From the NCBI GenBank assembly GCA_946619625.1, contig CAMOMF010000192.1, forward strand, positions 1 to 15,616: a stretch of 15,616 bases of DNA. The letters run 5' to 3'. The notes under the pieces are model-generated. The model saw only the letters and a program-made list of their open reading frames with translations. It was not told where the DNA came from and ran no database searches. The position numbers and the translations under genes are program-made. Of this stretch, positions 1 to 7,319 are shown piece after piece (the stretch's first letter is position 1; each line of letters begins with the position of its first letter). The stretch is from an uncultured Bacteroidales bacterium. GTDB lineage: Bacteria; Bacteroidota; Bacteroidia; Bacteroidales; Paludibacteraceae.

Positions 1-1034
1 AAGCTGCTACAGTTATAAAATGCATACCCCCCTAATTCAACCACTCCTTCCGGAATAGTTAAAGAAGAAAGACTACTACATCCATCAAACGCACAATAAC
101 CGATACGATATACACTACTTGGAATGGTTACGGAAGTAAGTCCTACACAGCCTCGGAAAGCATAATCGGCAATAGAGGTGGTATAATTGGGGATAATAGT
201 ACTCTTACAGCCAACCATTAATGCGTTATCACTCGTGCGCATAATGGCATTACAGTTGCCGGCACTATTGTAGCTTAGATTGTCTTCGCTTACGGTAATG
301 GTATCCAAGACTTCCGTATAGTTGAAAGCATCAGAGGATATATTAGTAGTAGTGCAAGGGATATGAATGGCTTTAAGCGAAGTGCAGTAATGGAAAGCGT
401 CGTAGTTTATGGTCTTCAGGCTGTCACCAAATTCTACTGAGTTGAGGTTCCGTGCAGAATAAAAGGCGTGCGAACCTAAAGTTTTAACTTTTCGCATTAC
501 TACTGTCTTCAGAGAGTAATTGTATGCAAAGGTGAAACTATTCATCGATGTGACATTTGATAGTCCGAAATCTACCAAAAGTAGGCTATCACAGCTCGCA
601 AAAGCGTGGTATCCTATTGTTTCTACGTTGTTCCCCAATCGCACTCTTCTCATTCCGCAATAGTAAAAAGCATATTCGTTTATTTTTGTCAGTCCGAGAC
701 CAAAGTGTACAGAGTCGGCTTTTTGCAGGTAGTACATAGCATACGAACCCACCGTTGTGACTTGGTCGCCGATATTTATTCGTTGAATATAGTTCCGCCA
801 TGGGTACCAAGGTGCTTTGGTGTCGGTGGAGTAGTCTTTCATTTGTCCATTGCCGGTGATGGTAAGGACGCGGGAGACAGTGTCCACTTGCCAGAAAAGA
901 TTGGTGCTGTCGTTGTTAAAGACCGTCTCGCGTCCGCAGTAGCCGGAGAGGGACTGGGCACTAAGGGGCGTTGTGCCAACCAAGATGGTCAGAAGTAGAG
1001 CGATTCTACCAAATGCCGAATGAAGGTGTTGCAT
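1..1034 (-). CDS. BspA-like leucine-rich-repeat surface protein, C-terminal part outside window
   Basis: An open frame runs from an ATG at 1032-1034 leftwards off the window edge, 344 codons without a stop. Seen: residues 1-26 form a signal peptide (short polar start, hydrophobic run ALLLTILVG, cleavage after PLSA). Then comes a short N-terminal domain with GNGQMKDYS and a Trp/Tyr-rich stretch, as in other BspA-like proteins. From about residue 75 there are LRR_5-type repeats of about 23 residues (pattern IGxxAFxxCxxLxxVxIP), including the variant unit with NAIMRTSDN and GCKSTIIPNYT. Known: such proteins are exported and often bind host or microbial surfaces. The C-terminus is unseen, so a sorting domain cannot be checked. 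The N-terminal part looks richer in G+C by eye than the repeats. It is a paralogue of the gene at 3639-6929 but has its own promoter near 1405-1436. Confidence 0.88.
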   Translation of the reverse strand, partial: MQHLHSAFGRIALLLTILVGTTPLSAQSLSGYCGRETVFNNDSTNLFWQVDTVSRVLTITGNGQMKDYSTDTKAPWYPWRNYIQRINIGDQVTTVGSYAMYYLQKADSVHFGLGLTKINEYAFYYCGMRRVRLGNNVETIGYHAFASCDSLLLVDFGLSNVTSMNSFTFAYNYSLKTVVMRKVKTLGSHAFYSARNLNSVEFGDSLKTINYDAFHYCTSLKAIHIPCTTTNISSDAFNYTEVLDTITVSEDNLSYNSAGNCNAIMRTSDNALMVGCKSTIIPNYTTSIADYAFRGCVGLTSVTIPSSVYRIGYCAFDGCSSLSSLTIPEGVVELGGYAFYNCSS

Positions 1035-1404
1035 ATCTGTGTTATTTTTTGATGTTTCAGAATTGGTCAAGAAGGTATGGAGAGGTATAGGAGGAGTCTT
1101 TACCAGGTAGCGATAAATGGATTGGTTAACATTGTAGGGGCAGAGCTATTGTCTGTCCAATAGAATGATGGCAATTGCCACTGCATGAGAATAGTGAAAA
1201 GTGAGAATCACTTGTCGGAGCAGGTATGGTGAACTTAGATTTCATAAGTATGGTATTTGTTGTTTTATGGTGTAAAAACGAATGGCAGCATTTCCCCTTC
1301 TTTAGTTTTTTTCCCTGTGCTACGATACTATTTTTGCAATTCTTTACATGCCTCAGGCGGCAGGCGGTGTGATGCCGAAGCCTTGTGCATACTGAATCCG
1401 ACTG
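1035..1404 (-). promoter_or_regulatory. Long 5' leader of the partial BspA-like gene
   Basis: About 365 nt separate the predicted transcription start (near 1398) from the ATG at 1034. Short pairing elements are visible: ACTTA/TAAGT flanking the ATG of a 39-codon reading frame at 1245, the palindrome GGCAATTGCC near 1170-1180, and GC-rich complementary stretches around 1350-1380. I recognise no known riboswitch or RNA family. The length resembles the leader of the other BspA-like operon, but beyond the first 15 or so transcribed bases I see no alignable sequence between the two. Confidence 0.4.
1126..1245 (-). other. Possible 39-residue small ORF in the leader
   Basis: An ATG at 1245 downstream of the predicted start site opens a 39-codon frame ending in TAA at 1126. 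Its product starts MKSKFTIPAP and has three cysteines in its last 19 residues (CSGNCHH followed by a terminal Cys). It could be a small peptide or a leader peptide affecting the BspA-like gene 91 nt downstream. No homologue is recognised and no codon signal distinguishes it, so it may be chance. Confidence 0.2.
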
Positions 1405-1436
1405 CAAAGGTACAAAAAATAATTGATATGTGCAAA
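1405..1436 (-). promoter_or_regulatory. Bacteroidetes-type promoter for the partial BspA-like gene
   Basis: Read on the minus strand, TTTG (1433-1436) is followed after exactly 20 bp by TACCTTTG (1405-1412). This matches the known -33/-7 consensus TTTG...TAnnTTTG of the Bacteroides primary sigma factor. Start of transcription is expected near 1398. The -33 box continues as TTGCACATATCAA, a sequence shared with the other two promoters in this window. Confidence 0.8.
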
Positions 1437-1547
1437 TATTGTACAAGGGAAATGCTGCTTTATTCGTTTTTTTATGTAAAATGTTGCAATTTCTTAAGAA
1501 TGGAAGTAAACTTTACGCCAAATATTTAATTGCCAACAAAGTGTTTA

Positions 1548-1682
1548 TTACAGCACATCCCAGATGGGGTTGGCATCTTTTTCGTTGTCAATGTCGATGT
1601 ATGCATTGGTGTCGGAGGTGCATATTATATCCGTTGGTATATAAACGAATTGCAGGAATGGTTCAGAATATTTTTTCTTCAT
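1548..1682 (-). CDS. Small 44-residue peptide at the end of the LRR/dockerin/cohesin operon
   Basis: The ATG at 1682 lies 10 nt after the cohesin-like gene and opens a 44-codon frame. The same frame extends upstream to 1802, but that part overlaps the cohesin-like gene, so the 1682 start is preferred. The product begins MKKKYSEP, has a hydrophobic middle (FLQFVYIPTDIICTS) and an acidic tail ending NPIWDVL. From general knowledge, short Bacteroidales proteins of this layout (MKKxYxxP start, polar/acidic end) occur near surface-protein genes and are annotated as hypothetical. There is no cleavable signal peptide and no proper lipobox, since the residue before Cys is Ile. Function is unknown; real-gene status is inferred from position, spacing and layout. 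No convincing terminator follows it. Confidence 0.6.
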   Translation of the reverse strand: MKKKYSEPFLQFVYIPTDIICTSDTNAYIDIDNEKDANPIWDVL

Positions 1683-1692
1683 ATGAATAGGA

Positions 1693-2811
1693 TTATTGGT
1701 GGATATATTTCTTGCCATTTTGAATGTAAACCTGTCCGGGTATCGGTTGCGATACCGGTTGTCCGAGGATGTTGTAGATAAGTCCATCTTGTGCGGCATC
1801 AATCATGTTTATCGCCGAGGTTTCCTCAATAACCAAACGGATAGAGGGAGCATCGGTTTCAGCCGGCAACGTGAGCCAACAGCGTCCCTCGGGGATAAAG
1901 AATGTTTGCCCGTTGACGTTGTAGAACTTGGGCGTTTCAGCCTCGGGGTCCTTCTGAAGTACATATCCAGTTGTGATGGACTGTTTCGTAATGGCACCAT
2001 TCAGGAGTCCCGCCGTATCCGTTACATATCCGGCTTCGGGATAGTTGGCTGGATCGACAGTCCCGCTGACATTCCCCGAAAAACCAGTGGCAGCGTGCAG
2101 TACATAAGGTATATAGGCCTGCAAGGAAGTCACCTTGGAAAAATACACATCGTTGCCATCCACTCGCTCGCTTCTGTAGGCACTCACGCCGTTTGGCAAC
2201 TCAGCGTCAAACGGCAGGATACACGTGCTCCACTGCGCCGAAGGATTGACATACAATGGTGCAGTGGCATCGGTGGTGACAGTAACGGCATTGGAGACCG
2301 CATTATTGAAGTTGTACCCGTCCACATGCCCTGTCCCGCTGTCATACGTGGCAAAGGCTACACCAGTAATGCTGATGTCGGGCGTGCCGGGCTTGGCATA
2401 TGGGGAGGCTTGGAGGTAGATTGTGAACAAATCACCTGAGTTAGCCTTGAATGACGCATTGGAGTTAGATGTACATGCTACACGGAGAACGCGGTTCCCC
2501 ACTACTCCGTAAGTGAATGAGAAATTATGAGAGTATGTCTTGTTATTGCCGCGTCCGGTGGAAGGATAGAAATCGTCTGTTTCCGTTGCCATATATACCG
2601 ACAATTCGTCTTCATATAACTCTATCTCCCACCCCTCGGGCAGTGTAATATCCATGTTATAAGAGGTGTACAAGCGTGTGCCCTCAAGGGAGACGGTGAC
2701 CTGTACGGAAGTGCCTCCCGGGTTGAGGGTGGCGTTGCTGATGTTAATTTGGTCGGCTTGGGCTGTATATACTATAGCCGCAAGCGCGAAAAAAAGGAAG
2801 ATTCGCTTCAT
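1693..2811 (-). CDS. Secreted protein with cohesin-like domain and C-terminal sorting-type domain
   Basis: This is a 372-residue protein. Residues 1-19 are a signal peptide ending TAQA. Residues 20-180 resemble a cohesin (CBM2/CBM3-like beta sandwich). An opening strand pair carries NPGGTSVQVTVSL, then an amphipathic ITLPEGWEI stretch. SGDLFTIYLQA and the GVAFATYDSG end strand sit where cohesins have their last strands. The middle (about 180-330) is a beta-rich region common in Bacteroidales surface proteins (WSTCILPFDAELP...). The last 35 or so residues (LIYNILGQPVSQPIPGQVYIQNGKKYI) resemble the YNxxGQxV...GxYIxxGKK sorting-type tails. Known: cohesins bind dockerins non-covalently. The gene starts 5 nt after the dockerin gene, so it is inferred to be that protein's anchor. 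The cohesin assignment is by pattern only and would need a profile search; a generic Ig-like sandwich is the alternative. Confidence 0.7.
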   Translation of the reverse strand: MKRIFLFFALAAIVYTAQADQINISNATLNPGGTSVQVTVSLEGTRLYTSYNMDITLPEGWEIELYEDELSVYMATETDDFYPSTGRGNNKTYSHNFSFTYGVVGNRVLRVACTSNSNASFKANSGDLFTIYLQASPYAKPGTPDISITGVAFATYDSGTGHVDGYNFNNAVSNAVTVTTDATAPLYVNPSAQWSTCILPFDAELPNGVSAYRSERVDGNDVYFSKVTSLQAYIPYVLHAATGFSGNVSGTVDPANYPEAGYVTDTAGLLNGAITKQSITTGYVLQKDPEAETPKFYNVNGQTFFIPEGRCWLTLPAETDAPSIRLVIEETSAINMIDAAQDGLIYNILGQPVSQPIPGQVYIQNGKKYIHQ

Positions 2812-2816
2812 GGCTG

Positions 2817-3632
2817 TTATCTGTTATTCAAAAATCTACTTATTACTTCGGTGGCATCCACCACATTGACCGTCCCGTCATGATTGACATCGGCAAGTGA
2901 CTTCTGCAGTTCCACAGTCGTTCCCTGCAGATAGGCACCTATCAATATCGTTGCATCCACCACGTTCACTATTCCGTCGGCGTTGAGGTCACCCGTTGCC
3001 GTGTAGGCAGTAGCAGAGGGTTCGTCAGGGTTGGCAGGATTGAAGGAGAGCATGGCTTGCAAGGTGGCACCGTTGGCAGGCATCTGGTAGTTGAAGGAAA
3101 CGGATTCGGAGATGCGTGTCCCATTTTGATACCATCCTAAAAAATCGTAACCTTGTGAGACGTATGCACTAACCGTGATATAATCATCCGCCTCTGCTTT
3201 CTCTCCTGACGTGCGGTTGAAGGAGCAAGCCCCCTCAATGTTGGTGGTCAGATAAAGCCGGTATTGGTTGGTGTAGTCCGGTTCTGCGGGATTGTTGGGT
3301 GTGAAGTCATATACTGCCACCAGTGTATCGGAGCGGTTGGACATGGTGTAGGCAAAAGCAGAGTTGGTACTGAGTGTTTCCCCCGTACGTTTATGCTCCC
3401 AGTGATTGAACGTATATCCTGTTCTTGCCGAGGTCCGCACATTGACGGTGACACCTTCCATGTACATGCCTGAGCCGGAAGTGGACCCCGCCATGGAGGG
3501 CGAGACCACCGTAATGAGGCGGAAATACGCCTGTGGCTCTTGAGGATTGTCAGGGTCGTAGTCTGCCCATACAGCCATGCTTAGCAACAGGAGACCTGCT
3601 GCCAGCATGGACTTATTCATGTAGTGTTTCAT
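2817..3632 (-). CDS. Secreted InlB-repeat protein with C-terminal type I dockerin
   Basis: A 271-residue protein with a signal peptide at 1-23 (cleavage after AVWA). An alternative start at Met5 (3620) would also leave a signal peptide. Two beta-rich units follow, at about 36-110 and 124-200, of the bacterial/InlB B-repeat type (GYTFNHWEHKRTGE and GYDFLGWYQNGT). Each is bordered by a Pro/Asn linker: YDPDNPQEP, FTPNNPAEP and FNPANPDEP. Residues about 213-271 are a type I dockerin with two calcium-binding segments, DLNADGIVNVVDAT and DVNHDGTVNVVDAT, each with Asp/Asn at loop positions 1, 3, 5, 9 and 12. Known: dockerins clip proteins onto cohesins. No sorting-type domain or lipobox is visible, so surface retention would depend on a partner, most simply the cohesin-like product of the next gene. 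It begins 6 nt after the LRR gene. Confidence 0.85.
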   Translation of the reverse strand: MKHYMNKSMLAAGLLLLSMAVWADYDPDNPQEPQAYFRLITVVSPSMAGSTSGSGMYMEGVTVNVRTSARTGYTFNHWEHKRTGETLSTNSAFAYTMSNRSDTLVAVYDFTPNNPAEPDYTNQYRLYLTTNIEGACSFNRTSGEKAEADDYITVSAYVSQGYDFLGWYQNGTRISESVSFNYQMPANGATLQAMLSFNPANPDEPSATAYTATGDLNADGIVNVVDATILIGAYLQGTTVELQKSLADVNHDGTVNVVDATEVISRFLNNR

Positions 3633-3638
3633 GGTGTC

Positions 3639-6600
3639 TTATTTTACTATTACTTTGGTGGTGTTGTTACCCGCCTGAACAAGATAGGTACCGGTGGGAA
3701 CGGAGACTAATCCGTCTGCAACCATTTCTGTCACTTGTTGTCCGTTAGCCGCAAAAATGCGAACGGCGTTACCATTGATACCGGTTAGGTTGATGGCTCC
3801 TTCAGATGCAAACACGCTCACACCAGTCTCGGCAAGGAAGTCGGCAATGCCGGTTTCTTCGCTGTTGATACGAACAGAGAACCGCTCAGGGCTGTAACCC
3901 GCTTCGGCAGAGAAAGAGTAGCTACCAAGGGTGAGGTCGTGCGTATTGCCGGTGAGGTGGTCTTCCAATAGCAGAGGAACGTCCATGCGTGTGACGGCAA
4001 TAGTGTAAACTCCATCTGCAGGGCATTTGATACCAAGTTGTGTTTCATAGGAACCCTTCGGGCGCTCGTTAATGGAGTAGTTTACGCCTTGGTAGGTGGT
4101 GTATATCTGGGGCACGGCTTCGGTGGAAATGAACTTCGAGGCATCGCAGTCGAGTTCGTAACCCATTGCGTGTGTATCGTTATAAACAATACGTGTCTTG
4201 TCGGTGTTCTCACCATCGGAGATAGTGAGGTTGACGATGAGACGGTCGGGGTTGACCTGCTGCATGGCGCGACGCTCTGCTGCCTTTTTTGCTTTCTCTT
4301 TACTTTGTCCGTGTGTCTCACGTTTTCCGCGGTCATGCCCCACTTCGGTTGTTTGGGCATTGGGTTGCTGTACGAAGTATGCCTCAAACGGCGAGAAGGT
4401 ATAGTCGTCATCGCCCGGGCGGATAGCCTCATAACTACTGCCGTTCCAGACGGTGATAGGTGCATTAAAGGTAACGTCCTCCAGCTCATAGTAACTGGTG
4501 TAGGGGTTGCCTACAAAGTTCCAGTTGGCGTTTTGTGCGTTGCCGCAGTTGTGCAGTTCCAATTGGATGGGTGCCTCGTTGGCGAAGTCAGGATTGAAAA
4601 TAGGAATAGAGAGTGTGCCGGCTTTGTTGCAATGGAAGATATAGCCTTTGCCGGCATGCAGGACACTGCCAGTCGCGGATTTCCAGTTGCCCGAGGCGCT
4701 ACTGTTGGTGGCACGGGATTCGCCATCATACTCACGCCATACATAATTGCCGGGTGCTGTCACTTTGCTCAAGTCCACATCGAACGGGAAAGAGAGGAAA
4801 TACCAGCGATTTCCCGTTACCTCGATCTCACAATAGAGGGTGTCGATGATAAGGTTGGCTTCCTCTTCGTGTTGATCCTCATCGTTCCACTGACGGTGGT
4901 TACCGATGAGGGAGCCGCATTTGCTACCATCGTGATGAAGATGCCCACTGCGCAGGTGTTGGTGACCGGTATTATCAACCATGAAGCCACTGCCGGCATG
5001 GAAATTACCCCTCGGGTGGCGCACTTTCTGTTGTCCATGTTCGTCCAATACCAGGTCGCCATTCTCGTCCACTTCGCTTTCGCCTTGGATGGTACCTCCA
5101 TCAAGGTTGTAGTCGTTGTCAATGTTAAATCCCGAAAATGTAGGGTCCCATTCATCCAAGTGTGCGAATTGCGACCATTGGGTGTCGTAGTAGTATTTCC
5201 AATAAGTAGCGTCCCACTCTTCGTTGCGAGGGATATAGAGCGTGGCATTTCGGAAGGTGTTTTCACCAAATGTATATTGTCCCATTGGAATAGGTTCCAC
5301 TACTTTAATATACACAGCAGACAACGTTGGGCCATTAAATGCGTAGTTACCAATACTATTTATATTATTAGGAATAGTTATAGATGTAAGTTTATAGCAA
5401 CCTTCAAAAGCGTTCCATTCAATAGTTTCTACTTTATCTGGAATAATAATACTAGAAAGTGAAGCGCAAGATTGAAAAGCGTTTGCCCCTATTTTTGTCA
5501 ATTGTTTTGGGAGGGTAACAGAAATAAGGTCATTACAACTAGAAAAAGAGTATTCTTCTATTTCTGTTACATTTTCTGGTATAGTAATGTCGGTAAGGCT
5601 AATGCAATTACCAACGGCACGTGTCCCTATGCTTGTTATTGTAGATGGTAAAGATATTTTTGTCAATCTTATCATTCCATAAAAGAAATACTCTCCTAAT
5701 CTATCATTTTGAGTAGAATAGTCCATATAGTATTTATATGGATTTTCAACAATAACTGCATCCCCCAAGTCTAATTCATGGAGGTTAATCATTTTGTTGC
5801 GAATAACCATAATGTCGTATCCGTTGATGGTGCCGGATACCTTCAGTTTAACGACATTGCTAAGTAGCGGGTCAGTGATTTCTGCTTCGAGGGCAGACCT
5901 ATCATCCAATGCTGTAAGGTTGACATCATAGTCGGTCTGCACAGCATTAGATAGTATTTGGTTTGCAAATGAGCCCCAATTATTGGCACTTTTATATGCG
6001 TCTAATGATGCATCCGGAACGATGATTACTGCCAGATTCAAAGAATTGTATTCTCCTAACGAAGGCACTGAAGTGGGTAGCATGTTAATCATAGTAAGTC
6101 GATCGCATTCACCGAAAGCCCTAATACCAATACTTGCAACATTGTTAGGTACAGTAATAGAAGTAAGTTTTGAGCAATAGTTAAATGCATAGTCTCCAAT
6201 GCTTGTAACATCATCACCCATGAGAACCGTAGAAAGGTTTGAACAATGATCGAACACATGATTATTGATGGTGGTTAGTCCGTCAGGTAAAGCAATAGAA
6301 GCAAGTTTCGAGCAATATTCAAAAGCATTATTGTCTATTGACGTCACTTCATTTGGTATCGTAACAGATTCAAGATTTGTGCAATAACCAAATGCGGCAT
6401 ATCCGATACTCGTGATATCATTACCCATAGAAACGGAAGAAAGATTACTACAATAATAAAATGCGTAATTATTGATAATAGAAACAGCATCTGGAATACT
6501 AATAGAAGAAAGGCTAGAACAATGATTGAAAGCGCCTATTCCAATGTTAGAAACAGTGCTGGGAATAGAAATATTTAACAAACTTGTACACTCAGAAAAA

Positions 6601-6929
6601 GCCTCATGTCCAATACTCGTGAGATCATTTGGCATAGTTATCGAAGAAAGGTTAGTGCATCCTCTAAAAGCATTGTCGCCAATTTTAGTTATATCGCCAT
6701 TTACCACTACTGATTCAATTGAGGTAGAATAACTATTCCACGGGGTTTCACTAGGACTCCAACTATACATTTCGCCAGAGCCAGAGATGGCGAGAAGACC
6801 ATTGTCATCGATTGTCCATGTGATATTCTCTCCACAAGTTCCGGAGTCAATAATTTCCCCTCGAGCATGGAAAGTGGGTACCAAAAAGCCAGCGAGGCAT
6901 AGCGCAAAGGTGAGAAGATGTCGTTTCAT
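3639..6929 (-). CDS. Large BspA-like leucine-rich-repeat surface protein with C-terminal sorting-type domain
   Basis: I chose the ATG at 6929 (1096 residues) over the in-frame ATG at 6977 because it begins a signal peptide, MKRHLLTFALCLAGFLVPTF. An N-terminal BspA-type domain carries the GSGEMYSW motif. Nine 23-residue LRR_5 repeats fill about residues 70-280 (TSIGxxAFxxCxxLxSIxIP). A non-repeat spacer follows, then about five more repeats (415-535). Next is a His-rich acidic stretch (about 625-690, with GHQHLRSGHLHH), a beta-rich domain with a WYFLSFPFDV motif, a basic segment near 860-890 (GKRETHGQSKEKAKKAAERR) and more beta domains. The last 80 or so residues end GTYLVQAGNNTTKVIVK, like type A T9SS sorting domains. 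Inferred role: surface adhesin or binding protein. The repeats look more A+T-rich than the C-terminal half. First gene of a four-gene unit driven from 7320-7351. Confidence 0.88.
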   Translation of the reverse strand: MKRHLLTFALCLAGFLVPTFHARGEIIDSGTCGENITWTIDDNGLLAISGSGEMYSWSPSETPWNSYSTSIESVVVNGDITKIGDNAFRGCTNLSSITMPNDLTSIGHEAFSECTSLLNISIPSTVSNIGIGAFNHCSSLSSISIPDAVSIINNYAFYYCSNLSSVSMGNDITSIGYAAFGYCTNLESVTIPNEVTSIDNNAFEYCSKLASIALPDGLTTINNHVFDHCSNLSTVLMGDDVTSIGDYAFNYCSKLTSITVPNNVASIGIRAFGECDRLTMINMLPTSVPSLGEYNSLNLAVIIVPDASLDAYKSANNWGSFANQILSNAVQTDYDVNLTALDDRSALEAEITDPLLSNVVKLKVSGTINGYDIMVIRNKMINLHELDLGDAVIVENPYKYYMDYSTQNDRLGEYFFYGMIRLTKISLPSTITSIGTRAVGNCISLTDITIPENVTEIEEYSFSSCNDLISVTLPKQLTKIGANAFQSCASLSSIIIPDKVETIEWNAFEGCYKLTSITIPNNINSIGNYAFNGPTLSAVYIKVVEPIPMGQYTFGENTFRNATLYIPRNEEWDATYWKYYYDTQWSQFAHLDEWDPTFSGFNIDNDYNLDGGTIQGESEVDENGDLVLDEHGQQKVRHPRGNFHAGSGFMVDNTGHQHLRSGHLHHDGSKCGSLIGNHRQWNDEDQHEEEANLIIDTLYCEIEVTGNRWYFLSFPFDVDLSKVTAPGNYVWREYDGESRATNSSASGNWKSATGSVLHAGKGYIFHCNKAGTLSIPIFNPDFANEAPIQLELHNCGNAQNANWNFVGNPYTSYYELEDVTFNAPITVWNGSSYEAIRPGDDDYTFSPFEAYFVQQPNAQTTEVGHDRGKRETHGQSKEKAKKAAERRAMQQVNPDRLIVNLTISDGENTDKTRIVYNDTHAMGYELDCDASKFISTEAVPQIYTTYQGVNYSINERPKGSYETQLGIKCPADGVYTIAVTRMDVPLLLEDHLTGNTHDLTLGSYSFSAEAGYSPERFSVRINSEETGIADFLAETGVSVFASEGAINLTGINGNAVRIFAANGQQVTEMVADGLVSVPTGTYLVQAGNNTTKVIVK

Positions 6930-7313
6930 AATTCTATTTGTTTGTTGATTAATAATTACGTTACTTATAGGCACCACAAAAAGGGTACCGACTAAATCGT
7001 TACTCTACCCAAATAATCACCTGTTAATAAGAACACACAAAAAGCGTGAACTTTTGTTTGCTTCATTTGAGTTTTGAGGTCCTGAACTTACCTTGTGAAT
7101 CAAATAAATACGCAAAAGCCCACGCCGGAGGCGCGAGCGCTATCGAGCTTTTGCTTGATTCACATAAGTTTTTGAAATTGTTCAGGTTTCAAAACTCAAG
7201 TTTGGCTGTAACGCTTTTAGTTAGTATGTATTGCGCTTCGCTAAGCGCTTTTGTCTTTCTGTTTAACGTCAGTAAGTGACGGAATTGCGCACAGAGAGTC
7301 TGGGCAACAAATT
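6930..7313 (-). promoter_or_regulatory. Structured 5' leader of the LRR operon
   Basis: About 385 nt lie between the predicted transcription start (near 7313) and the ATG at 6929. In transcript order it holds: a hairpin CGTCA-5 nt-TGACG (7267-7281), a hairpin GCGCTT-4 nt-AAGCGC (7233-7248), a long imperfect stem (7067-7199, listed separately), a short frame of 24 codons (7066-6992, MKQTKVHAFC...), and GGGTA/TACCC arms near 6982-7010. I recognise no known RNA family. The density of stems suggests a regulatory or stabilising leader, or an independent small RNA; this is inference. Confidence 0.5.
7067..7199 (-). repeat. Long imperfect inverted repeat (hairpin) in the LRR operon leader
   Basis: Four nested perfect arm pairs are visible: 11 bp TTGAGTTTTGA (7067-7077 with 7189-7199), 7 bp CCTGAAC (7081-7087 with 7180-7186), 10 bp TGTGAATCAA (7094-7103 with 7155-7164) and 8 bp GCAAAAGC (7112-7119 with 7147-7154). 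The apical part is GC-rich and contains a further CGCC-GGA-GGCG hairpin (7123-7133). That is 36 paired positions separated by small bulges, in a region otherwise rich in A+T. It is too asymmetric to be a simple terminator and is followed by no U-run. A MITE-like element is possible, but I see no target-site duplication. Confidence 0.75.
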
Positions 7314-7319
7314 CGGCTG

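Noticed and set aside
1126..1446. A 106-codon minus-strand frame starting at 1446
   Set aside because: Its start lies upstream of the promoter and the frame runs through the -33/-7 boxes. Only the 39-codon part beginning at 1245 could be in the transcript.
1500..1547. Possible terminator after the 44-residue peptide
   Set aside because: Only about seven imperfect A/T pairs with a bulge and a 22-nt loop can be formed, and no U-run is placed correctly. Where the operon ends is unclear.
1696..2439. A 247-codon plus-strand open frame
   Set aside because: It is antisense to the cohesin-like gene, which has a signal peptide and a C-terminal sorting-type tail.
4038..5462. A 474-codon plus-strand open frame
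   Set aside because: It lies wholly opposite the LRR gene, whose signal peptide, repeats and C-terminal domain are clear. The plus-strand product has no recognisable domain.
6930..6977. Upstream start for the LRR gene at 6977
   Set aside because: It would add 16 polar residues before a normal signal peptide; the ATG at 6929 is the better start.
7067..7199. The long leader hairpin as a known riboswitch
   Set aside because: No conserved core of a riboswitch class I know (cobalamin, TPP, SAM, FMN) could be matched, and the downstream genes are not metabolic.
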